From a bacterium (GTDB lineage: Bacteria; Bacillota; Clostridia; Christensenellales; Aristaeellaceae), in the NCBI GenBank assembly GCA_004563405.1, contig SFTH01000003.1, positions 1-64,000 of the forward strand: a stretch of DNA of 64,000 bases. The letters are read 5' to 3'. Below the pieces are notes generated by a model, which saw only the letters and a list, made by a program, of their open reading frames with translations, searched no databases and was not told where the DNA came from. The position numbers and the translations under genes were made by a program. Below, in pieces: positions 24,142 to 31,729 of the stretch; positions within the stretch are counted from its first letter, which is position 1; each line of letters starts with the position of its first letter.

Positions 24142-24864
24142 GTGGAATACATTCGCAGCAAAAAGTATGAGAGCAAGGAACTGATGGCGAAGATCATGGG
24201 ACCGAACCCCTTGAAGCTGCTGGAGGAACTGATGGCGGATTGCCGGATTCCGGCGGGTAGCTATGTGATGGATCTGGGCAGCGGGCAGGGCCTCACCAGT
24301 GCGTTTCTGGCGAAGGAGTACGACATGCGCGTCTGCGCGGCGGATCTGTGGAGCGAACCCGAGGACAACCGACGCTTCTTTGCGGAGATGGGACTGGGCG
24401 AGGCGCAGATTGAGGCCGTGAAGGCGGACGCGACGGCACTGCCCTTTGAACCGGAGCGCTTCGACGCGGTGGTCAGTGTGGATTCTTACCATTACTTCGG
24501 GAGGGATCCGGCATTCCTGGATGAAAAGATCCTGCCCTTTGTGAAGCCGGGCGGACACGTCTACATCGCCGTCCCGGGCATGAAGAAGGACTGCCACGAC
24601 AATCTACCGGAGGTGCTGCTGCGCTCCTGGAGGCCTGAGGATCTGGACACGATTCACGACGCGAACTGGTGGCGGCGCATCTTGGAGCCGTGCCGGGGCG
24701 CGGAGTTGCTCTACGTCCGGGAGATGGAGGGCAACGAGGAACTCTGGGCCGACTGGCTCCGGCAGGACAACCCCTACGCTGAAGGCGACCGGCGGGCAAT
24801 GGAACATGGCGGCGGCGCATACATGAACTTTGTTGCCTTTGCACTGCGCAAGCGGGAGGCGTGA
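24142..24864 (+). CDS. Class I SAM-dependent methyltransferase
   Basis: 240 residues. Motif I is VMDLGSGQGLTSAFLA; the acidic residue after strand 2 is in VCAADLWSEP; motif IV is DAVVSVDSYHYFG. This is a Methyltransf_11/25-type enzyme for a small molecule, with no target-recognition domain for DNA or RNA. The start is GTG 24142 after GGAAGGA. It forms an operon with the TetR gene and ends before a terminator. Resistance by methylating a compound sensed by the repressor is plausible but inferred. Confidence 0.87.
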   Translation: MEYIRSKKYESKELMAKIMGPNPLKLLEELMADCRIPAGSYVMDLGSGQGLTSAFLAKEYDMRVCAADLWSEPEDNRRFFAEMGLGEAQIEAVKADATALPFEPERFDAVVSVDSYHYFGRDPAFLDEKILPFVKPGGHVYIAVPGMKKDCHDNLPEVLLRSWRPEDLDTIHDANWWRRILEPCRGAELLYVREMEGNEELWADWLRQDNPYAEGDRRAMEHGGGAYMNFVAFALRKREA

Positions 24865-24912
24865 GCGCATCCAGCGGCGCATGCGCTGGAACGGAATTGA
24901 ACGACATGGACA

Positions 24913-24947
24913 AGCGGAGTCGGCAGGAGCCGCCTCCGCTGTTTTTT
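24913..24947 (+). terminator. Terminator of the TetR-methyltransferase operon
   Basis: AGCGGAG (24913-24919) pairs with CTCCGCT (24934-24940), with a GGC/GCC inner stem, followed by GTTTTTT. Confidence 0.88.
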
Positions 24948-25048
24948 GGAAAATTCCCGGAGGGTCAAGACTGGAAAGAGCAATTCCGGAGACCGCTTCT
25001 GCGTGGGCGGCGGGAATCTGCGGAGTTCAGGGACGCGCGCTGGGGGTT

Positions 25049-26020
25049 TCAGGGGCGCGCCATCTCGCAGTAGCGCGCGTCGACCGCATCGCGGGTCTGA
25101 ATCCCCGTGGTTGCGCCCACGGATTCCACGCAGACTGAAGCGGCGGCGTTGGCGAAGCGCGCGCACTCCGGAAAGTCCCGGCCCTCGAGGAGAGCGCAGA
25201 GGAAGGCGGCGGCGAAGTTGTCTCCCGCGCCTGTGGTATCCACGCATTTCGTGTGCGCGTATGCGGGAATCGAGGCGCAGATGCGCCCGTTCTGGATGTG
25301 GCAGCCCCGGGCGCCGGTCTTGATGACGACGTTCTTCACGCCCTTCTGCAAAAAGCGCGCCGCGATGGCTTTCGGATCGCGCTCGCCCGTGAGCTGCACG
25401 GCTTCGTCGTAATTGGGGAAGATGTAGTCCAGATGGGAGAGCATGCCGGCGATGTCGTCGACGGTCTCGCCGTTCTTGGGGCGCGTGGTGTCGGCGCAGA
25501 GGATGGAGCCGCCCGCCTTGATATGGGCAAAGAGGCGCTCGGTGTCTCCGGGCGTGAGCAGGGGAGAGACAAAGATGCTCGCCAGGGAGACCACGGGAAC
25601 CTTCGACAGATCGGGCGACTGAAGGGCGGGCAGCACGTCGCAGGCGGCGAGTCTGCGCAGGCTTCCGTTGCGGTTGGTGACGAAGCTGCGCTCGCCGTCC
25701 GCGCGGACCAGCACGATGTTGATGCCGGTGTCGAGTCCCGCCTCGCGAATGACAAAGCGCGTGTCCACGCCGGCGCTGTTCAGCGTTTCGCAGATGAAGC
25801 GCCCCGCAGCGTCGTCGCCCACCTTGCTGGCGAGCGCCACGCGGTGGCCCAGGCGTGAGGCGATGATGGATTCATTTACCGCGTCGCCGCCCACGCACAT
25901 GCGTATGCAGTCCAGCGGGTAGGACGCGCTGGAGAAGAGGGACGCATCCACGGGGCGCAGGGGGATGTCCACGACGCCGCCCCCGATCAGAAGAATTTCA
26001 GGGCGCATATCTGACGGCAT
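25049..26020 (-). CDS. PfkB-family carbohydrate kinase
   Basis: 323 residues. The N-terminal MCVGGDAVNESIIASRLG glycine segment and the C-terminal anion hole and base CVDTTGAGDNFAAAF are diagnostic. The family phosphorylates ribose, fructose, 2-keto-3-deoxygluconate and other sugars or nucleosides with ATP. ATG 26020 follows GGAGGAA by six bases. It is divergent from an Fbp/Afu-type ABC transporter. Because AfuABC-type systems can import sugar phosphates, the two might serve one carbon source. The sequence alone does not fix the substrate. Confidence 0.9.
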   Translation of the reverse strand: MPSDMRPEILLIGGGVVDIPLRPVDASLFSSASYPLDCIRMCVGGDAVNESIIASRLGHRVALASKVGDDAAGRFICETLNSAGVDTRFVIREAGLDTGINIVLVRADGERSFVTNRNGSLRRLAACDVLPALQSPDLSKVPVVSLASIFVSPLLTPGDTERLFAHIKAGGSILCADTTRPKNGETVDDIAGMLSHLDYIFPNYDEAVQLTGERDPKAIAARFLQKGVKNVVIKTGARGCHIQNGRICASIPAYAHTKCVDTTGAGDNFAAAFLCALLEGRDFPECARFANAAASVCVESVGATTGIQTRDAVDARYCEMARP

Positions 26021-26115
26021 AACGATTCCTCCGTGACTGTTTTGGTTCATTTTAGCACGCTGTGGAGAAAAATTCAATCGCAGAGCGAAAGAAGCGGGAT
26101 TATTTTGCAGGTGAC

Positions 26116-26172
26116 TTGACAAATTTTGGATGTAATGTTAATATGAATTTGATAATATAAAATTTATATCAA
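26116..26172 (+). promoter_or_regulatory. ABC-operon promoter with downstream AT-rich inverted repeat
   Basis: TTGACA (26116-26121), 17-base spacer, TAATAT (26139-26144). It is followed by an imperfect AT-rich palindrome (26149-26172; outer arms TTGA/TCAA and TATAAA/TTTATA) ending 21 bases before the ATG, a likely repressor site. Confidence 0.75.
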
Positions 26173-26193
26173 ATCAAATCGAGGGAAACAGAT

Positions 26194-27321
26194 ATGAGCG
26201 TTGGAATAAAAATTAAAAATGCCGTTAAACGATATGGAAACAATACGGTGATTCACAATCTCTCCCTTCGCGTTCAAAACGGGGAGTTTTTTACCCTTCT
26301 GGGGCCGTCCGGCTGCGGAAAGACGACGCTTTTGCGCATGATCGCTGGATTCAACAGCATTGAGGATGGACGCTTCTATTTCAACGATACCCTCATCAAT
26401 GACATGGATCCCGGAAAGCGCAACATCGGCATGGTGTTTCAGAACTATGCCATCTTTCCCCACATGACGGTGCGCCAGAACGTCGCGTTCGGCCTGAAGA
26501 ACCGTAAGATTCCCCGGGACGAGATCGCGGTCGAGACGCAGAAGTTCCTCAAGCTGGTGAAGATCGACGAATTCGCGGACCGCATGCCCGACGCGCTTTC
26601 GGGCGGCCAGCAGCAGCGCGTGGCGCTGGCGCGGGCGCTGGTCATCCGGCCGGACGTTCTGCTGATGGACGAGCCACTCTCGAACCTGGACGCGAAGCTG
26701 CGCGTGGAGATGCGCACGGTCATCAAGGAGATCCAGCGCAACGTGGGAATCACCACGATCTACGTCACCCACGACCAGGAGGAGGCCATGGCCGTTTCCG
26801 ACCGAATCGCGGTCATGAACGCCGGAGTGATTCAGCACGTCGGCACGCCGAAGAACATCTATCAGCGCCCGGCCAACCTGTTCGTGGCCACTTTCATCGG
26901 CCGCAGCAACATCCTGAAGGCGCATCTGGAGCCGGAGGGGGAGGGCTGCGCGCTCATCTTTGCCAACGGGTACCGCGTGCATATGGACAACGTGCGCCCG
27001 GAGGAGCGCTATGCGCGCGACGTGCTGGTTTCGGCCCGCCCGGAGGAACTGCTGTTGGGCGAGGATGGCGCGCAGGCGGAGGGCCTGCGGGCGGTGATCG
27101 ACGACAGCGTGTTCCTGGGGCTCAACACCCACTTCTTCATGACGGATGAGAATGGCGAGCCCATCGAAACCATACAGGAGAGCTCCATTGGCAGCATGCC
27201 CGGCTGCGGAAGTCGCGTCTGCCTCCGCGTGAACGTGGAAAAGATTAACCTGTTCAGCGAGGACGGGAGCGCCAATCTGCTCACAGGCGTGAAAAACGAT
27301 CTGAACGCCGGGGAGGAATGA
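26194..27321 (+). CDS. ABC transporter ATP-binding protein, FbpC/AfuC/PotA-like
   Basis: 375 residues. Walker A is GPSGCGKTTLLRMIAG, the signature LSGGQQQRVALARAL, Walker B LLMDEPLSNLDAKLR, and the H-loop YVTHDQEEAMA. The C-terminal third is a TOBE-type regulatory domain, as in iron(III), polyamine and sugar-phosphate importers. ATG 26194 follows GAGGGAA. It is first in an operon with a fused permease and a binding protein. Confidence 0.93.
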   Translation: MSVGIKIKNAVKRYGNNTVIHNLSLRVQNGEFFTLLGPSGCGKTTLLRMIAGFNSIEDGRFYFNDTLINDMDPGKRNIGMVFQNYAIFPHMTVRQNVAFGLKNRKIPRDEIAVETQKFLKLVKIDEFADRMPDALSGGQQQRVALARALVIRPDVLLMDEPLSNLDAKLRVEMRTVIKEIQRNVGITTIYVTHDQEEAMAVSDRIAVMNAGVIQHVGTPKNIYQRPANLFVATFIGRSNILKAHLEPEGEGCALIFANGYRVHMDNVRPEERYARDVLVSARPEELLLGEDGAQAEGLRAVIDDSVFLGLNTHFFMTDENGEPIETIQESSIGSMPGCGSRVCLRVNVEKINLFSEDGSANLLTGVKNDLNAGEE

Positions 27322-27324
27322 TTC

Positions 27325-29010
27325 ATGTCTGAAAAAGCGAGGGGCAAGAAGCGCCTGTCCGTCTGGAACGTCGGCGCGGCCGTCATCTTCGTTCTGTTTC
27401 TGCTGTTCTTCATCTATCCGATTCTGAACCTGCTGGTGAGCGCGTTCATGTCGGGGGGCAGCTTTTCCCTGGCGGGCTTCAAGAAATTCTTCAACCCGGA
27501 TTATTACTATTCCTCCACGATCTTCAACAGCCTGAAGGTCTCCCTCTCGGTGATGGTCATCAGCCTGCTGCTGGGCATCCCCTTTTCCTACTTCTATACC
27601 TTCTATCAGATCCGGGGCAAGAAGATCCTGTTCATCCTCTGCCTGCTGTGCACCATGTCGGCTCCCTTCATCGGCGCCTATTCCTGGATCAAGATGCTGG
27701 GGCGCAACGGCCTGATCACAAACTTTCTGTCCATGCTGGGCATCAAGGTGGGCAGCATCTACGGCTTCGGGGGCATCCTGCTGGTACAGTCGCTGAAGCT
27801 GTTTCCACTGGTGGTCATCTACATGAACGGTGCGTTCAGCAACATTGACAATACGCTTCTGGAGGCCTCCGAAAACCTGGGCTGCAAGGGCGTCAAGCGC
27901 CTCTTCCGCGTGGTGATGATGCTCTCCATGCCCACGATACTGGCGGCGGCGCTGCTGGTCTTCATGCGCGCCTTTGCGGACTTCGGAACGCCAGCGCTCA
28001 TCGGCGAGGGCTACACAACCTTCCCTGTGCTCATCTACAACGCCTTCCTCAGCGAGACGAGCACGGACTACGGCTTTGCCTCCGCGGTCAGCGTGATCGC
28101 CATCGTGTTTACGGGCCTGGTGTTCATGCTCCAGAAGGCCGCCACCAGCCGCTTCAAGTTCACCATCAGCGCCATGCACCCGGTTCAGCCCAAGAAGCCC
28201 AGGGGCATTCGGGGTGCGCTGATGTACATCTACTGCTATCTGCTGATCGCGGTCGCGCTGCTGCCGCAGGTGTACATCGTGTTCATGTCGTTCATGAACT
28301 ACAATCTCGCGGGTGTGCGCCAGCCGGGCTGGTCGCTGGACAACTATGCCCGCGCCTCCAGAAAGTTCATGCTTCGCTCCATTCAGAACACGCTGGTCAT
28401 CAGTGTGGTGGCGCTGGCGCTGATCATCGTGATCGCCGTCGTGATTTCTTACCTCACGGTGCGGCGCAGCAATCCCTTCCACCACCTGCTGGACACGATT
28501 TCCATGCTGCCCTACATCCTTCCGGGCGCGGTCATCGGCATCGCGCTGCTGGGCGCGTTCAACTATCCGATCTTCAACAACGGACACTTCCGCATCTCCG
28601 GAACGATCTGGATCATGATCATCGCGCTGGCGATCCGGCGAATGCCATTCACCAGCCGATCCGCCACGGCGACCATCATGCAGATTCCATTGTCCACGGA
28701 GGAGGCGGCGATCAGCCTGGGCGCGAGCGAACTGAAGACCTTCGTGCGGGTCACCATTCCGATGATGGCCAGCGGCATCCTCTCCGGCGCGGTGCTCTCC
28801 TGGGTGTCGATCATCACGGAGATGTCCGCCAGCGTCATGCTCTACAACAACAAGAGCATCACCTTAACGGTGAACACCTACGCGCAGATCGTGGGCGGAA
28901 ACGACGGCATTGCGGCCGCCTTTGCCACGGTGACCACGGGATTTACCGTCGTCTGCCTGGTCATCTACCTGCTGGTTTCCCGCAAGCAGAAGAGCGGCAT
29001 CGGCTTCTGA
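27325..29010 (+). CDS. ABC transporter permease, fused double domain (FbpB/AfuB-like)
   Basis: 561 residues with about 12 membrane helices, as two repeated permease domains of six each. A coupling loop lies around LLEASENLGCKGVKRLF in the first half and STEEAAISLGASELKTF in the second. This duplicated layout is typical of FbpB and AfuB. It starts four bases after the ATPase stop. It forms the whole channel, so no second permease gene is needed. Confidence 0.92.
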   Translation: MSEKARGKKRLSVWNVGAAVIFVLFLLFFIYPILNLLVSAFMSGGSFSLAGFKKFFNPDYYYSSTIFNSLKVSLSVMVISLLLGIPFSYFYTFYQIRGKKILFILCLLCTMSAPFIGAYSWIKMLGRNGLITNFLSMLGIKVGSIYGFGGILLVQSLKLFPLVVIYMNGAFSNIDNTLLEASENLGCKGVKRLFRVVMMLSMPTILAAALLVFMRAFADFGTPALIGEGYTTFPVLIYNAFLSETSTDYGFASAVSVIAIVFTGLVFMLQKAATSRFKFTISAMHPVQPKKPRGIRGALMYIYCYLLIAVALLPQVYIVFMSFMNYNLAGVRQPGWSLDNYARASRKFMLRSIQNTLVISVVALALIIVIAVVISYLTVRRSNPFHHLLDTISMLPYILPGAVIGIALLGAFNYPIFNNGHFRISGTIWIMIIALAIRRMPFTSRSATATIMQIPLSTEEAAISLGASELKTFVRVTIPMMASGILSGAVLSWVSIITEMSASVMLYNNKSITLTVNTYAQIVGGNDGIAAAFATVTTGFTVVCLVIYLLVSRKQKSGIGF

Positions 29011-29073
29011 GCAGAGGACAAGCATGCGTATAGAGTCGCAAGACTTTATATATCAGGAAAGGAGAAGAAAACC

Positions 29074-30120
29074 ATGAAGAAACTCATTACCCTGGTTCTG
29101 GCTCTGGCGCTCGTGCTGGGCCTGTCGGCGACGGCCCTCGCGGAGCGGCCCGCGTGGGCGCGCGACGCGGAAGAGGTGGGCGATTCCATCGTCGTGTACA
29201 CCACCATGGACGACGGCCAGCAGGCCGTTGTGGAGGATATCTGGTACGGCGTGTATCCCGACTGCCAGATCGAATGGATCAAGGACTCCCTGGGCACGCT
29301 GATCTCCCGCGTGCGCAACGAGTCGGCCAATCCCCAGGCGGACGTGATCTGCGGCGGCCTGTTCCAGACCGACGGCGACGCCTACTGGGATTGCTTCGAG
29401 CAGTACACGCCCGTGAACTACGACGAGCAGACGGTGGTGGATGAGAACCACTACTATGCCATGCAGGACACCCAGTACATGTGCCTGATCGTGAACACCG
29501 AGCTCGAGGAGAAGCTGGGCGTGACCATCGACGGCTATGCCTCCCTGCTCAACCCCGAGCTGTCCGGCAAGATCATCATCGCCGATCCCACCGCGACGTC
29601 CTCCGGCTTCCGCCAGTTCCACACCATCCTCGCGCTGATGGGCGACGAGTTTGGCGATGAGAAGGCCTGGGGCTATCTGACCGACCTGGTCAAGAACGGC
29701 GTGGTCAACACCACCTCATCCTCCGAGGTCTACAAGCAGGTCATCGCCGGCGAGTATCTGGTGGGCCTGTCCTATGAGTCCATCGTGCAGTATCAGGTGG
29801 AGAACGGCGCGGAAAACATCCGCCTGTGCTATCCCGTCGAGGGCAACACCGGCTGCGCCAACGGCAGCGCCATGATCAAGGGCGCGCCCCATCACAGCGC
29901 CGCCGAGGCGTTCCTGGATATGTGCGGCTCCAACGAGCTGCAGTCCGCCCGCGCGGAGGCCAACTGCGCCCGCGGCACGAACAAGGAGTTCAGCTACTCC
30001 GCCTATCCCTCCGATGAGGAGATCGGCATCAAGCCCCTGGACTACGCCTACATCGCGGAGCACAAGGAAGAGCTGCTGAATCAGTGGGTCGAGCTGTGGT
30101 CCACCTACGGCGCAAAGTAA
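29074..30120 (+). CDS. ABC transporter substrate-binding protein, FbpA/AfuA-like
   Basis: 348 residues. A signal peptide of about 23 residues ends SATALA before ERP, without a lipobox Cys. The mature part begins IVVYTTMDDGQQAVVEDIW, the usual start of the class. Motifs such as GKIIIADPTATSSG and the aromatic/acid-rich binding cleft match AfuA-like and iron-binding relatives. Classical iron-binding FbpA has a Tyr-Tyr pair near the C-terminal third that I cannot identify here, so a sugar phosphate, phosphonate or other ligand is as likely as iron. ATG 29074 follows GGAAAGGAG. Confidence 0.9.
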   Translation: MKKLITLVLALALVLGLSATALAERPAWARDAEEVGDSIVVYTTMDDGQQAVVEDIWYGVYPDCQIEWIKDSLGTLISRVRNESANPQADVICGGLFQTDGDAYWDCFEQYTPVNYDEQTVVDENHYYAMQDTQYMCLIVNTELEEKLGVTIDGYASLLNPELSGKIIIADPTATSSGFRQFHTILALMGDEFGDEKAWGYLTDLVKNGVVNTTSSSEVYKQVIAGEYLVGLSYESIVQYQVENGAENIRLCYPVEGNTGCANGSAMIKGAPHHSAAEAFLDMCGSNELQSARAEANCARGTNKEFSYSAYPSDEEIGIKPLDYAYIAEHKEELLNQWVELWSTYGAK

Positions 30121-30131
30121 AAGAAAGTATT

Positions 30132-30166
30132 GCAAAGGAGCCGCTCGCAGGGAGGCTCCTTTGCCT
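30132..30166 (+). terminator. Terminator of the Fbp/Afu-type operon
   Basis: GCAAAGGAGCC (30132-30142) pairs perfectly with GGCTCCTTTGC (30154-30164), loop of 11, starting 12 bases after the stop. The tail is short in T. Confidence 0.65.
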
Positions 30167-30178
30167 CTGAATACAGTG

Positions 30179-30215
30179 CAAAGCAACCGGCTGATTTTTG
30201 CGGCCGGTTGCTTTG
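30179..30215. terminator. Second hairpin between the convergent ABC operon and lysA
   Basis: A perfect 13-base-pair repeat (30179-30191 with 30203-30215, loop of 11). Neither side has a strong T-run, so it may be a back-up terminator for either strand. Confidence 0.5.
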
Positions 30216-30299
30216 TCCGTTCTGTGTATGCTTTTTCGCGCCTGGCAGGGAAAAGTCTGCGCGGCGAGCGGCGCAGGGCCTCCCGGGAGGCGGCGCCGG

Positions 30300-31565
30300 T
30301 TACATGAATTCCTTCATCACGTCGCAGAAGTCGAAGGTGGCGAAATAGTCCTTCGGGGTCTCTGCGCGGCGAATCATGGAGAAGCTTCCGTCCGGATGGA
30401 GCAGAATCTCCGCGTGCTTGAGCTTGCCGTTGTAGTTGTAGCCCATGGAGTAGCCGTGGGCGCCGGTATCGTGGATGACGAGCAGATCGCCCATGTCAAT
30501 CTTCGGCAGCGGCCGCTGGATGGCAAACTTATCGTTGTTTTCACAGAGGGAGCCCACCACGTCGTAGATGTGGTCGCAGGGAGCGTCCTCCTTGCCGGCG
30601 ACGGTGATGTGGTGGTACGCACCGTACAAGGCGGGGCGCATCAGATCCACCGCGCAGGCGTCCAGGCCGATGTACTCCCGGTAGATGTGCTTTTCATGGA
30701 TGGCGGTGGCCACCAGGCAGCCGTGAGGGCCGGTGACGTAGCGGCCGAGCTCCGAGGCCAGGTGCACGTGGGGAAGCCCTGCGGGCAGGAGGATCTCCGA
30801 AAACACTCTCTGAACCTCCGCGCCGATGGCGCGAATGTCCGGCGTCTCCTCCTCGGGGCGGTAGCCAATGCCCACGCCGCCGGAGAGGTTCACCATGAAG
30901 ATGTCCACGCCCAGCTCCCGGTGCATCTGCGCCGCCAGGGAGAACAGGACCGACGCATTCTCGGGGTAGTAGTGGGCCTCGGTGGCGTTGCTGGCCAGCA
31001 GCGCGTGCAGGCCGAAGGCCTTCACGCCGCGACTGGAGAGTATGCGCGCCGCCTCCAGAATCTGGTCACGGGTCATGCCGTACTTGGACTCCTCGGGATG
31101 GCCCATGCAGGTCTCGCCGATGGTCAGGTCTCCGCCCGGGTTGTATCGTAGGCAGATCTTCTCCGGCAGACCGCCGTTTTCGGCCAGAAAGTCGATGTGG
31201 GTGATGTCGTCCAGGTTGATGATGGCGTCGAGACTGCGGGCGTAGGCGTATTCCTCCGGCCGGGTCTCGTTGGAGGAGAACATGATCTCGTCGCCCGCAA
31301 AGCCCGCCGCATGGGCGAGCATCAGCTCCGGAATGGAGGCGCAGTCCACGCCGCAGCCCTCCTCACGCAGCAGCTTCAGGATGAAGGGGTTGGGACAGGC
31401 CTTCACGGCGAAATACTCGCGGAAGCCGGAGTTCCAGGCGAAGGCCGCGTTCACCGCGCGGGCGGTGGCACGGATGCCCGCTTCGTCGTAGAGGTGGAAG
31501 GGGGTGGGATGGACGCAGGCAATTTCCCGCAGCTTTTCAGCGCTCACAAAGGGTTTCTTTTGCAT
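30300..31565 (-). CDS. lysA: Diaminopimelate decarboxylase
   Basis: 421 residues. The PLP lysine lies in EYFAVKACPNPFIL. The segments LSGGVGIGY and ELGRYVTGPHG support PLP binding, and the dimer-contributed Cys is in VGSLCENNDKF. It converts meso-diaminopimelate to L-lysine. ATG 31565 follows a weak GGTGGTG site. It is a single gene with its own promoter (31600-31628), and no lysine riboswitch is visible in the short leader. The MurE here has the meso-DAP motif, so meso-DAP is both wall precursor and LysA substrate. Related carboxynorspermidine or other decarboxylases are less likely. Confidence 0.88.
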   Translation of the reverse strand: MQKKPFVSAEKLREIACVHPTPFHLYDEAGIRATARAVNAAFAWNSGFREYFAVKACPNPFILKLLREEGCGVDCASIPELMLAHAAGFAGDEIMFSSNETRPEEYAYARSLDAIINLDDITHIDFLAENGGLPEKICLRYNPGGDLTIGETCMGHPEESKYGMTRDQILEAARILSSRGVKAFGLHALLASNATEAHYYPENASVLFSLAAQMHRELGVDIFMVNLSGGVGIGYRPEEETPDIRAIGAEVQRVFSEILLPAGLPHVHLASELGRYVTGPHGCLVATAIHEKHIYREYIGLDACAVDLMRPALYGAYHHITVAGKEDAPCDHIYDVVGSLCENNDKFAIQRPLPKIDMGDLLVIHDTGAHGYSMGYNYNGKLKHAEILLHPDGSFSMIRRAETPKDYFATFDFCDVMKEFM

Positions 31566-31599
31566 AATACACCACCGAAAACTTTTCTCAACTCGAAAT

Positions 31600-31628
31600 A
31601 GTTTAGCGCGTTCAAATCATCCCGTCAA
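31600..31628 (-). promoter_or_regulatory. Promoter of lysA
   Basis: The minus strand reads TTGACG (31628-31623), 17-base spacer, TAAACT (31605-31600). Confidence 0.82.
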
Positions 31629-31667
31629 GGGGTTGTATGGAAAAACAAATTCTTTAACATTTGCAGG

Positions 31668-31696
31668 TTGAACAAAATGCGTTTTCATGATAAAGT
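31668..31696 (+). promoter_or_regulatory. Promoter of the radical-SAM/rng/miaB operon
   Basis: TTGAAC (31668-31673), 17-base spacer, TAAAGT (31691-31696), 33 bases before the GTG start at 31730. Confidence 0.72.
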
Positions 31697-31729
31697 TAAT
31701 CGGATATATATGCCTGAGGAGGATTTTCT

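Noticed and set aside
26164..28587. A very long open frame on the minus strand (about 800 codons)
   Set aside because: It lies antisense to the clear ABC ATPase and permease genes. Its composition is His/Gln/Arg-rich as expected for the reverse of GC-rich genes, and no ribosome site or domain is visible.
31566..31729. Lysine riboswitch upstream of lysA
   Set aside because: The leader between promoter and start is about 30 bases, far too short for the aptamer.
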